Shown piece after piece: positions 1-8,321 of a stretch of DNA of 34,084 bases. The stretch is from SAR324 cluster bacterium JCVI-SC AAA005 (GTDB taxonomy: Bacteria; SAR324; NAC60-12). The stretch is from contig AGAU01000008.1 of assembly GCA_000224765.2 (NCBI GenBank), forward strand, positions 1 to 34,084, in the 5' to 3' direction. The position numbers were made by a program, and so were the translations under genes. Numbering within the stretch: the stretch's first letter is position 1; each line of letters starts with the position of its first letter. The notes below the pieces were generated by a model. The model did not search any database. It was not told the DNA's origin and was given only the letters and a program-made list of their open reading frames with translations.

Positions 1-381
1 CCATGAATACTTCCACGCAGACCAGAGAACGCAAAGAGAGCCTACCAATTCCGCAAATGCCGTGTCCACTAGTGTAGCCACTTCCGATTCGAGCACCTAT
101 ACCAACTAGGAGACCTGCTAATATGGTAGTGACAATTCCCCTTCAGCAGTATCAACAAACATCTGCGCAGAATTCAGCACCATTGCGAGGCCTGCTAAAA
201 CCATCCCCCCAATGAACATTACTCGCCATACGATTTCCCCTGAATGAGGGATAAGAAGACCGCGAAAAATACCGGAGATTCCTGCAATTTTTCCGTTGAA
301 ATACATCAATGCCGCAGAAGCAAGGCTAATCAAGACACCACCAAGCAGAGATTCCAAGATCGAAAAATCCTGAATTTGCAT
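1..381 (-). pseudogene. YeeE/YedE-family (TsuA-like) transporter, frameshifted and cut by the window edge
   Basis: The intact first frame (381 down to a TAG at 118-120) gives 87 residues with hydrophobic membrane segments and the N-terminal look of YeeE/YedE proteins. After the TAG, the next frame continues the family without a gap: from about 119 down to 1 it reads [20 protein letters not shown] followed by [10 protein letters not shown], the signature Gly/Cys-rich segment of these thiosulfate/sulfur-transport-like membrane proteins. One base therefore appears to be missing near 119-123. The rest of the gene lies beyond position 1. An AGGA Shine-Dalgarno sits just upstream of the ATG. It follows the persulfide dioxygenase by 87 bases and belongs to the same sulfide operon. 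A sequencing error remains possible because there is only one lesion. Confidence 0.8.
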
Positions 382-468
382 AATGATCCTAGTAGTTGAA
401 GAAAAGTGTTTGAAGCAAAGCCAGCAATCTCACCTATTGGCAGTAGGTCAAAGACTCCAAAGCCCCTG

Positions 469-1491
469 TCAATTCACTGGATAACCAGCCTGATCCCAAT
501 GCAACATCCCAGTTGTCGGTATACAGATAATGTTTTCCAAACCTTTGTTGTTGAGGGAACTAGTTGCGTAGCGTGCCCGCCTGCCGGAGCGACAGAAGAG
601 ATAAACTTTTTCATAGGTTTTAAATTTATCGAGGTATTGTGCCTCATCACCCAGCGGGATGTTAATGCTACCTTGGACGTGCCCGTTGCCATATTCCTGG
701 GGAGTACGAACATCGACCAGCAAAACACCCTCAGAAGGGTTCTCACTGAGGTTCTTGATCTCTTCCATCGTACAAACAGCTTCATTGCCTTGCTCTTCAG
801 TCACACCACAGTCGAGATTGGCAGGCAATGATTCATCAATCCGTTTCGGATACGGCAGATTTAGATTGTTCATAATTCTATTGAAGTCTTCAAAAGAGTT
901 GTCTGTTTTTAATCTAGGATTGAGGCGTTTTTCTTCACCAACTGATGTGACCAAGCGTCCCCGGTAATCGTGCCCTGGATAAATCAAGGTTTCATCCGGC
1001 AGTGAGAAGATTTTTTCGTGAATGCTACGATAGAGATTTTCTGGACTTCCTTGTTGAAAATCCGTCCGGCCGCATCCACGAATCAAGATAGCGTCTCCGG
1101 TGAACACCATGTTCTCAATCTGGTAACTAGTGCAGGCATCCGTATGTCCCGGAGTCGCCAGTGCCTTTAAGATATGCTTGCCAAAGTGAAGCTCTTGTCC
1201 ATCTTCCAGCAAAATATCAGTACAACCGACCCCTGCTGGCTTCCCAACAGCAGTTTGAGCTCCCATCGAATCTCTAAACATCCCCAGAGCTGTTACATGG
1301 TCCGCATGAACATGCGTATCGAGAGCGTAGAGAAGTTTGAGTTCTAGATCAGTCACAGCTTCCAGATCCCGAAGGTACTGTTCCCGAACAGGATCAATGA
1401 TGACTGTCTCTTTCGTGTCTTGGTCCCACAGTAGGTAGGTATAGGTCCAGGTATCGTAGTCAAATAGTTGACGAAAACCGAATGTTCCCAT
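469..1491 (-). CDS. Persulfide dioxygenase-rhodanese fusion protein
   Basis: This is a 340-residue two-domain enzyme. Residues 1 to about 235 are an ETHE1-type metallo-beta-lactamase fold with THVHADH at 59-65, TPGHTD at 113-118, TGDA at 131-134 and IRGCGRTDFQQGS at 137-149. By family comparison His60, His116 and Asp133 are the mononuclear iron ligands; the 56-residue spacing of the two His matches ETHE1. Residues of about 245-340 are a rhodanese domain with the active-site loop CRSGRRA at 300-306 (persulfide-carrying Cys300). Known fusions of this kind oxidise glutathione persulfide to sulfite and exchange sulfane sulfur with thiosulfate. A strong Shine-Dalgarno (AAAGGAG, 1498-1504) fixes the ATG at 1491. 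It lies 43 bases downstream of the ArsR gene, between regulator and transporter, as in bigR operons. Confidence 0.95.
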   Translation of the reverse strand: MGTFGFRQLFDYDTWTYTYLLWDQDTKETVIIDPVREQYLRDLEAVTDLELKLLYALDTHVHADHVTALGMFRDSMGAQTAVGKPAGVGCTDILLEDGQELHFGKHILKALATPGHTDACTSYQIENMVFTGDAILIRGCGRTDFQQGSPENLYRSIHEKIFSLPDETLIYPGHDYRGRLVTSVGEEKRLNPRLKTDNSFEDFNRIMNNLNLPYPKRIDESLPANLDCGVTEEQGNEAVCTMEEIKNLSENPSEGVLLVDVRTPQEYGNGHVQGSINIPLGDEAQYLDKFKTYEKVYLFCRSGRRARYATSSLNNKGLENIICIPTTGMLHWDQAGYPVN

Positions 1492-1534
1492 CTCAGTCTC
1501 CTTTGGTTAGTGAATCGATTAAAAGTTAAGATTC

Positions 1535-1879
1535 TCAAACTTGGCAGAAAATGCTTTTGAGCATTTCGAACAACCTTTGGAACCGTTCATCATCAATTCG
1601 ATAGTAGGAATAGTTCCCTTCTCTTCTTAAATTCAGCACGTTGTGCAAGTTCAAAAGAGAGAGATGCTGTGAAAGTGTCGCCTGCTTCAACCCTGTGAAA
1701 TATTCCATTTCCTGCACATTGTACTCACCCTGCTGAAGAATACAGAGGATTTTGAGTCGTACTGGGTGTGACAAAACTCACAGACACTCTGTAACTTTGT
1801 TCATATTCTCCTGTTGATCCACGAACAGACTTCTTAAGTCCATTTCGAAATCAGCATCCAGAATTCTCGCTCTTTTCAT
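1535..1879 (-). pseudogene. BigR/SqrR-like ArsR-family persulfide sensor with an in-frame TGA
   Basis: From ATG 1877-1879 the frame runs 33 codons (ending MNKVTECL), meets TGA at 1778-1780, then continues unbroken as VLSHPVRLKILCILQQGEYN and the winged-helix core (TGLKQATLSQHLSLL) to the stop at 1535. The pre-stop residues are what ArsR proteins have before the LSHPVRL helix, so codon 34 is probably a CGA-to-TGA (Arg) nonsense mutation. Counting from this ATG, Cys46 (KILC) and Cys112 (SIFC) are 66 residues apart, the same spacing as the sulfide-sensing pair Cys42/Cys108 of BigR. A 79-residue product could restart at TTG 1774 but would lack the first helix used in dimerisation. TGA is clearly a stop elsewhere here, for example at the end of the persulfide dioxygenase gene, so recoding is unlikely. 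Confidence 0.8.
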
Positions 1880-1931
1880 GATCTTTTTTCTCTCCGAGAT
1901 TTACACGATTCAGTTGATTGATTCCCCAGCA

Positions 1932-2822
1932 CTAAAGAATAGTTTCTTTCGCCAAGATGAAGAGCCCCATGAACAAAACAAACCAACCGAATCCAGGTTT
2001 AAGTTTAGTGCTGGAGACAAAACGACTGAGATAAGTTCCGAGGTAAATCCCAATGATCGAAAGTAGAGAGAACAGAGCCAGAATACCCCAGTCAATGCCT
2101 TGATTTCCCAAATCTCCGAGAAATCCGAACAAGGACTTCAACGCAATAATCATCAATGATGTACCCACCGCCTGTTTCATCGGAAGTTTGGCCAACATAA
2201 CGAGTGCAGGGATAATCAGAAAGCCACCTCCAGCTCCCACAAACCCCGTCACCGCTCCAATAATCAATCCCTCCACAGCAATCACTGGGTAGTTGAATTG
2301 AAGCTCATCCTTCTGTTCTGGTTCCCTCTCTCCACGAATCATTGAAACTGAGGCCAAGATCATCACCGCCGCAAATACACCCATCACAATTAAATCTCTG
2401 CCCACAAACAGATTGCCTATTGTGAAGAGCTCTAAAGGTAGGGCCGGTACCAGAAACTTCCTCGCAAGGAAAACTCCGACAAATGCTGGAATCGCGAAGA
2501 TTATACCTACCTTAAGATTGACCAATCCCAACTTAAAATAGTTGACAGAGCCAACCAAGGCGCTCAAACCAACCACAAATAAAGAGTAACCAGTTGCCAA
2601 AACTGGCGGGATCTCTAGCAAATAAACGAGAATGGGCACCGTTAGAATGGAGCCCCCTCCACCAACCAGCCCCATAGTAGTCCCAGCCAGAATCGTTGCT
2701 CCAAAGCCAAGTAATGCTGATCCACCTGAAGGGATTGAACCAAAACTATTACCAATCAACCCTAAGCCAACGCCAAAAACCATTACAGAAACGAGTGGTT
2801 GCATTTTTTGTAAGCGGGTCAT
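1932..2822 (-). CDS. TauE/SafE-family sulfite/sulfonate exporter
   Basis: The product is about 296 residues, almost entirely hydrophobic, with the two family half-repeats: TMGLVGGGGSILTVPILVYL near residue 50 and GAVTGFVGAGGGFLIIPALV near residue 190. These Gly-rich loops are diagnostic of TauE/SafE (DUF81) permeases, usually 7-8 membrane helices. The frame opens at GTG 2825, but ATG 2822 is preferred because an AAAGGA Shine-Dalgarno lies about five bases upstream. It is the first gene of the minus-strand sulfide operon, 52 bases before arsR, and most likely exports the sulfite made by the persulfide dioxygenase. That role rests on operon context; the family also moves other sulfur anions. 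Confidence 0.9.
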   Translation of the reverse strand: MTRLQKMQPLVSVMVFGVGLGLIGNSFGSIPSGGSALLGFGATILAGTTMGLVGGGGSILTVPILVYLLEIPPVLATGYSLFVVGLSALVGSVNYFKLGLVNLKVGIIFAIPAFVGVFLARKFLVPALPLELFTIGNLFVGRDLIVMGVFAAVMILASVSMIRGEREPEQKDELQFNYPVIAVEGLIIGAVTGFVGAGGGFLIIPALVMLAKLPMKQAVGTSLMIIALKSLFGFLGDLGNQGIDWGILALFSLLSIIGIYLGTYLSRFVSSTKLKPGFGWFVLFMGLFILAKETIL

Positions 2823-2857
2823 CACAATCCTTTCAACTTGGTGAAAATTATTTCATC

Positions 2858-2885
2858 ATTATGTTCGAAAATTTGAATAGTTGAA
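2858..2885 (-). promoter_or_regulatory. Candidate promoter with overlapping palindromic operator for the sulfide operon
   Basis: On the minus strand, TTCAAC (2880-2885) and CATAAT (2858-2863) are separated by 16 bases and resemble -35 and -10 elements about 40 bases upstream of the tauE start. The spacer holds the imperfect palindrome TATTCAAATTTTCGAACATA (2860-2879). BigR-type repressors bind AT-rich imperfect palindromes overlapping the -10 region, so this is a reasonable operator candidate. It is a by-eye call without a matrix score. Confidence 0.3.
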
Positions 2886-3027
2886 GAAAAATCAAATTGT
2901 TCACTGATCCTTATTACCCTTGGTTTGCGATGTTTTGCGAAAGACAATAACTTGTTCTAAGTAATTATTCGTTGGTACACCAAGTGGTGATCAAACTCCT
3001 CTACTTTTGAACAGGCCTACAGTTCTC

Positions 3028-3861
3028 ATGAGCTTACCAACAGACTATTGGATCCCATCCGAGTCCTTTAAAGAGATTCTCTATCACAAATCGGAAGAAG
3101 GAATCGCTAAAATTACAATCAATCGCCCGCATGTTCGCAACGCCTTCACACCTCTGACTATCCGTGAGATGCAGAAAGCGTTGGATGATGCCCGAGACGA
3201 CATCAACATCGGCACGATCATCCTGACTGGCCAAGGTGAACTGGCATTCTGCTCTGGGGGAGATCAGAAAATCCGGGGTGATGCAGGCTATAAGGATCAA
3301 GATACTGGACATCTACGCCTCAATGTCCTTGATTTTCAACGCCAGATCCGGACTTGTCCTAAGCCCGTTGTGGCGATGGTTGCTGGCTATGCCATCGGGG
3401 GAGGTCATGTGCTGCACTTGATGTGTGATCTGACGATTGCAGCTGAGAATGGGGTCTTTGGACAAACGGGACCCAAAGTGGGTTCTTTTGATGGAGGTTA
3501 TGGTTCAAGCTATTTGGCTCGCATCATTGGTCAGAAGAAGGCCCGGGAAATTTGGTTTCTCTGTCGGCAGTACAATGCCCAGCAAGCGCTGGAGATGGGT
3601 CTGGTCAATACCGTGGTGCCGCTTGAGCAACTGGAGGAAGAAACTGTGGCTTGGTGCCGTCAGATGCTGCAACACTCGCCGACTGCACTGCGTTGCCTGA
3701 AGGCAGCTATGAATGCAGATTGTGATGGTCAAGCTGGCCTACAAGAATTGGCTGGAGCTGCGACATTATTGTTTTATCAAACGGAAGAAGGCCAAGAAGG
3801 TCGGAATGCTTATGTCGAGAAACGGCCACCAGACTTTGGTAAGTTTGTTCGCCATCCCTAA
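3028..3861 (+). CDS. menB: 1,4-dihydroxy-2-naphthoyl-CoA synthase (MenB)
   Basis: A crotonase-fold enzyme of 277 residues that closes the second ring of the naphthoquinone nucleus (o-succinylbenzoyl-CoA to DHNA-CoA) in menaquinone/phylloquinone synthesis. Family marks, numbered from ATG 3028: [20 protein letters not shown] near the start, oxyanion-hole loop FCSGGDQ at 74-80, AGYAIGGGH at 119-127, [15 protein letters not shown] around 145-159, and a C-terminal [16 protein letters not shown] tail. The Gly after GQT, where mycobacterial enzymes have Asp, fits the bicarbonate-dependent type I class. The frame opens at TTG 3007; ATG 3028 is chosen because the added residues are not family-like. 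It runs divergently from the sulfide operon. No other men gene is in the window. Confidence 0.95.
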   Translation: MSLPTDYWIPSESFKEILYHKSEEGIAKITINRPHVRNAFTPLTIREMQKALDDARDDINIGTIILTGQGELAFCSGGDQKIRGDAGYKDQDTGHLRLNVLDFQRQIRTCPKPVVAMVAGYAIGGGHVLHLMCDLTIAAENGVFGQTGPKVGSFDGGYGSSYLARIIGQKKAREIWFLCRQYNAQQALEMGLVNTVVPLEQLEEETVAWCRQMLQHSPTALRCLKAAMNADCDGQAGLQELAGAATLLFYQTEEGQEGRNAYVEKRPPDFGKFVRHP

Positions 3862-3900
3862 ATATGTCCAGAACTCCAGAAATATTTACAGAACGACCTC

Positions 3901-4915
3901 ATGCGCTACCGTCAGCTGAGAGGAACAGATTTTCAAGTAAGCCGAATATGCCTTGGCACCATAACCTGGTCTGAATAAATCACTTAGAAAGAAGCATTTG
4001 AACAGATGGATGTGGCTTTAAATTAGCGAATAAACTTTTTTGATATTGCCGAGCTCTGCCCAATGCCGCCTAGTTCTACTGCTTCTGGTGTTACTAAAAA
4101 GATTGTCTGTAATTGGTTCGCAAAGCGAAGCCAAAGGGATAGCGTGATCCTTGTGACCAAGGTTGTGGGACCAATGATCAGGGAAATTCACATTCGAGAT
4201 GGTCAAACTCGTTTGAATCGAGCGATCATTAAAGAGGGTGTCAATGGCAGTCTCCAACGAATTCAGGCGGAACGCATTTATTTCTGTCAACCACATTGAT
4301 TTGACTGTAATAGCAACAAATTTGGCCAGTTGAATTGCGTACAATACAATTAGGAAGTCTCCGCACCTATTTTCAAGATCCTGGAAGCTTTGGCAGCGAT
4401 TCAAAAAAACTGGGAAAGTCAGACTCTTTGAGCTCTCCAAAAAACATCATGGGGGACAATGCTTTGCCTAAACTAAGCTGAAACCTAGAATTTACCACGG
4501 GTAGTCAGCATTCAGAATTCCTACAATCTTCTGAACTACACCTTTGAAACTTGTCTGGCAGAAGTTGCTTATCCTATAAAGGTCGGACTATTTACTGTTG
4601 GCCTTTGGATCTCTTTGTTGGAAATATCTGAAGGAGAATCAACTACAAAACACAAGAATTGCTCCTTAAACCCGCTTCGTGCGGCACAAGAAAGGTCTTG
4701 CAGAAATCACGATTTAATCCTACGTGGATCTGGCACAGGCAAGCGGATTCGATCCAACTCAAATGGCGTTAGCTTATCAGGAACTTTCCTGACCAGTAAC
4801 ACCATTGGAACAAAATCGCGATGGAGCAATTGAAGAAGAACTTTACTAGCATTGAGCTCAAATTATCAGAGAAAGTGTTTCAGAGAGAATCGACTAAATT
4901 CATAGTCTTTATCCA
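3901..4915 (+). pseudogene. Decayed Tas-like aldo/keto reductase
   Basis: Beginning at ATG 3901, 40 bases after menB, one frame reads MRYRQLRGTDFQVSRICLGT, then continues with three in-frame stops (TAA 3976-3978, TAG 3985-3987, TAG 4024-4026). It keeps family features: EAFEQMDVAL, INFFDIAE, NWFAKRSQRDSVILVTKVVG and NGSLQRIQAERI. After a stop near 4297 the homology goes on in other frames: LPRVVSIQNSYNLLN near 4490, YVDLAQASGFDPTQMALAY near 4724, FLTSNTIGTKS near 4785 and MEQLKKNFTSIELKLSEKVF from about 4820. The order matches E. coli Tas-type NADPH-dependent aldo/keto reductases from end to end. The catalytic Tyr of the AEMYP motif is now Cys (AELCP). Multiple stops and frameshifts make this an old pseudogene rather than a sequencing fault. 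Confidence 0.88.
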
Positions 4916-4973
4916 AATATGTGTCCATGAATTTGAATTGAGAATCTAAACCCAGAGATATCGACTTAGAAAG

Positions 4974-6923
4974 TCAATTGATCAAATTGGAAGGAATAGA
5001 TTCGTTAGGAACAGAATTCTCTGATAACAATTGAGTCAGTTCTGCTGGTTCATATTCGGGAACAAGTCTCCGCATCACACCTGAGGCAGTTTCCAATTCA
5101 TTTTCAGCTACAGCTTTCATCAGCGCTCCTACCTCAGTTTGAATAGTAATTATTTCTGGTAGAGGTTCGTGAGAGTAAAAAATTCGTGGATGCAAAGTCG
5201 TCTTGACCTGCTCTGGCTTAATTAGTAACTCTTCGTAGAGTTTTTCACCAGGACGCAGTCCAGTAAATTGGATAGGAACATCTCGGTCAGGAACACAACC
5301 GCTCAATTCAATCATATGTCGGGCTAATTCTGCTATCTTTATCGGTTTTCCCATGTCCAACAGAAAGACCTCGCCCCCTTGAGCCATTGCGCCTGCTTGA
5401 ATCACGAGACGCACCGCTTCACCAACACTCATGAAGTAGCGCGTGACATCTGGGTGAGTTACCGTCAAGGGTTGTCCTGAAAGCAACTGCTCACGGAAAA
5501 GCGGGATTACAGATCCACTACTGTCCAGTACATTTCCGAATCGAACCATCGTCCATCGGCATTCTGGCCATTGCTTAGAAGCATTCTGAACCAACAACTC
5601 AGCCATTCTTTTTGACGAACCCATCACATTGGTTGGACGCACAGCCTTATCTGTCGATACTAAAACAAAAGATTGGGGCAAATGTAATTGACAGGCTTCT
5701 AACAAGGATTGGGTCCCCAACACATTGTTGCGCAAACCTTCCAACGGATTTTGCTCAACTAGGGGAACATGCTTGTAGGCCGCCGCGTGATAGATTGTCG
5801 CTACCTGATGTGTCTGAAGCAGCTTGCCAACCCGACTTGTTTCCAGAATGGAAGATAAACAAGGTATTAATTCCGTTTCCATGAGTTGCGGTCGTAACTC
5901 TCTCTCTATCTGATAAAGAGCGTGCTCATTCTGCTCCACTAAGATCAATTTTTTTGGCTGTTGTCGCAAAATCTCTCGGCACAACTCACTACCGATCGAA
6001 CCACCCGCACCCGTCACCAAAACCATTTTTCCACGAATATCCCTTTCCAAAAGCGCCAAATCTGGAGTAATTTCATCACGTCCTAAAAGATCAGTAACTT
6101 CAACTTCCTGCAAAGACGTGTAGGAATATTTGCCATCAAGAAGTTGATCCACTGTGGGCAAGATCTTCACTCCAATTTTTAAAGGACGCAATTGCTCGAG
6201 TATTTCCAACCTACGTTGATGAGAAACTGTTGGAGTAGCTAAGAAAACCCATTGTAAATTTAAACTCTCACGTAATTCAACTAGTGACATTGAAGAGGCG
6301 ATAGGAATTCCTCTCAAGTTGCGGCCATGTAAAGTGGGGTCATCATCCACAAAAATACGTACTTGGTACTTTCCCTGATGATGGAGTGATTGATACAGTT
6401 CTAATCCCACGACTCCTGCTCCATATATGGCAACAGAACTACGATCCTGCTTTGGGCTACTGATGAGATGGACCCTGATAATCCACCGGAAGATAAGGCG
6501 CACACTGATTAAAGAAAGGGAACAGAAGACGGGTGCGATCACTACTATAGAACGTGGTAACAAAACACTTTGACTGACCCAATCAAAAGATACAAAAATA
6601 ACACTTCCGATAAGGATTCCCTTGCTTATCAGTATGACCAATTCAATGCCAGCATATCGAAGGATAGGACGATACAAGCCTATCAGCAGAACCAATCCTA
6701 CGTGGGATATCAGCCAGATTGAAATTCCAACACTAAATTTTGAAATCTCACTCAAAATTGTTGTTGGATCAAAACGAATCGCAAAACTGAGTGTAAGGCA
6801 ACCAACAATTAGCGAAAAATCTATGCTGAAGAGAAGTAGCTTTTTCGGGAACCTTTGCAATCGGGCAGTGACGGCCAATAATTTTCGGAGGGAGAAAATT
6901 ATAATTGATGATTTTGGGAACAT
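4974..6923 (-). CDS. WbpM/PglF/CapD-type membrane UDP-GlcNAc 4,6-dehydratase
   Basis: A 649-residue protein, full length for the large WbpM class. Residues of about 30-150 form four membrane segments. Residues 165-290 are a first Rossmann-like domain (YGAGVVGLEL at 167-176). From 298 on comes the short-chain dehydratase domain: NAD-binding TGAGGSIGSE at 304-313, STDKAVRPTNVMGSSKR at 423-439 with Met434 in place of the usual Tyr and Lys438, RFGNVLDSSGSVIPLF at 461-476, and GLRPGEKLYEEL at 555-566. Family members convert UDP-GlcNAc to UDP-2-acetamido-2,6-dideoxy-xylo-4-hexulose at the inner membrane. This is the natural substrate for the aminotransferase at 8.3-9.5 kb. It is the last gene of the minus-strand locus, separated from the rest by a 1.4-kb gap, so it probably has its own promoter. 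Confidence 0.93.
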   Translation of the reverse strand: MFPKSSIIIFSLRKLLAVTARLQRFPKKLLLFSIDFSLIVGCLTLSFAIRFDPTTILSEISKFSVGISIWLISHVGLVLLIGLYRPILRYAGIELVILISKGILIGSVIFVSFDWVSQSVLLPRSIVVIAPVFCSLSLISVRLIFRWIIRVHLISSPKQDRSSVAIYGAGVVGLELYQSLHHQGKYQVRIFVDDDPTLHGRNLRGIPIASSMSLVELRESLNLQWVFLATPTVSHQRRLEILEQLRPLKIGVKILPTVDQLLDGKYSYTSLQEVEVTDLLGRDEITPDLALLERDIRGKMVLVTGAGGSIGSELCREILRQQPKKLILVEQNEHALYQIERELRPQLMETELIPCLSSILETSRVGKLLQTHQVATIYHAAAYKHVPLVEQNPLEGLRNNVLGTQSLLEACQLHLPQSFVLVSTDKAVRPTNVMGSSKRMAELLVQNASKQWPECRWTMVRFGNVLDSSGSVIPLFREQLLSGQPLTVTHPDVTRYFMSVGEAVRLVIQAGAMAQGGEVFLLDMGKPIKIAELARHMIELSGCVPDRDVPIQFTGLRPGEKLYEELLIKPEQVKTTLHPRIFYSHEPLPEIITIQTEVGALMKAVAENELETASGVMRRLVPEYEPAELTQLLSENSVPNESIPSNLIN

Positions 6924-8321
6924 TACTGGTTAATTCTGAAATTGCAGAAACAATTATACTGTAATTAAGCTCGGGCAATTGTAGATTCTAATCTTTTATT
7001 CATTCACAACTCGAACTAGTTTTTTTAAGTCAGTGCTTTGATTCAATAATATTTAGGACTATTCTTCAAATACCTAAAACTTAATAAATAATAAATTGTA
7101 AATGATAGAAAAAAATTCAATTTTTAAATATTTCTAGGTTTAAATAAGCTTTAATTACTAACCGAGCCTAGTTCAAAACTTAATAATTTACTTAAAAATT
7201 ATTTTTTAAGGATTTTTTACCAGAGAAATTGGCAAAATATATCAAGTAGAAGATATTTACAACTTCAAAGATAGTCATATAGAAAAGTTAATTCATTCAT
7301 CTTTCTCAGCACACACAAATAAGGCGCATTAAAATGTAGATTACAAATTACCGCTGGGTTGTTATAATGTCTTATTTAGGGCGTCTAAGAAAGATAAAAT
7401 TACTAGATTTTTTTTATAAAACTATAAAGACTATCATCTAGATAAGCTAAAATAATAAATTTAAATTTCAATAGCATTAACAAATCTTCAAATTCAATAT
7501 TTGTAACTTAAGTTAAACGTAATCTGCTCTAGTTTATGTAACGATTTCTAGACATGTCTTACCTCAAGATGTAAAATGTAGCATCTGCAATTTTATATCT
7601 TTAAAAAATTTATAATTATGGAAATTTATTCTATAATCAAAAAAACATTAATGATGTTAAAATTCTTCGCTAGAAACTTTGTTTATTCCAAAAAGCTTTA
7701 AGAGATTTTTTGTAAAAGGAACCAATAAATTCACGCTATTTTTTCAATTCAAAAACACATAACCTATTTGTTATCTTAACTGAAACTAAAGATGCAAATC
7801 TTATCAGAAGAATTATTTTAATGAATGTCCAAAAATAAATTAAAATATAAATTTTATGCATCCAAATAATAATGCTTAATGCAACATTGATATAGTTCAG
7901 TTAAAGCAATTATTATCTGATTACTTACCACATATTAGAATGAACAGGATTTATAAATACTGTATAAAAATTAATAAAATCATGTATTTTCAATCTATTG
8001 TATCTTTACATATATCAGCTACTAAAAATAGTATAACTACTTTTAGGGTGTGTATCACTATAATCTTATAAGGAATTTTTTTCGTTAATTGCTAACAATA
8101 AATACTGTGCGAAGAGGCGGTTGAAATTAGAATCTTTTTCTTCTACTTCGTTCTAAACCATGAAAGCAAATGACTACGAATTTTATCAATTAAAAAGGTA
8201 ATTATAATTTTAAAGACACGCTCAATTATTCCATATATGTAAATTCATAGTGAGTATGTGTCACTTTGGGAATACCTAATCGAAAACTAAAAATACAATG
8301 GTAATGTAATACTACTAAAAT
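6924..8321. other. AT-rich gene-free stretch, 1.4 kb
   Basis: This stretch is strikingly AT-rich with stops dense in all six frames. I see no open frame above about 60 codons, no tRNA, no obvious long repeat and no recognisable transposase fragment. It divides the 4,6-dehydratase gene from the rest of the polysaccharide locus. It may be a fully eroded gene or a long leader; the sequence alone does not tell. Confidence 0.6.
6953..6958 (-). promoter_or_regulatory. Candidate -10 element for the 4,6-dehydratase gene
   Basis: A perfect TATAAT on the minus strand ends about 30 bases upstream of the ATG at 6923. No good -35 hexamer lies at 16-18 bases; TTGCCC is at 14. The gap upstream makes an independent promoter plausible, but in such AT-rich DNA a chance match is likely. 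Confidence 0.25.

Noticed and set aside
406..831. 141-codon open frame on the plus strand
   Set aside because: It lies antisense to the well-supported persulfide dioxygenase-rhodanese gene and has no family features.
1535..1879. TGA read as an amino acid (recoded genetic code)
   Set aside because: TGA ends several clear genes here, such as the persulfide dioxygenase, wecB and wzx, at the expected family length.
4018..4440. 140-codon open frame on the minus strand
   Set aside because: It is the antisense shadow of the decayed aldo/keto reductase, whose plus-strand frame carries the family motifs.
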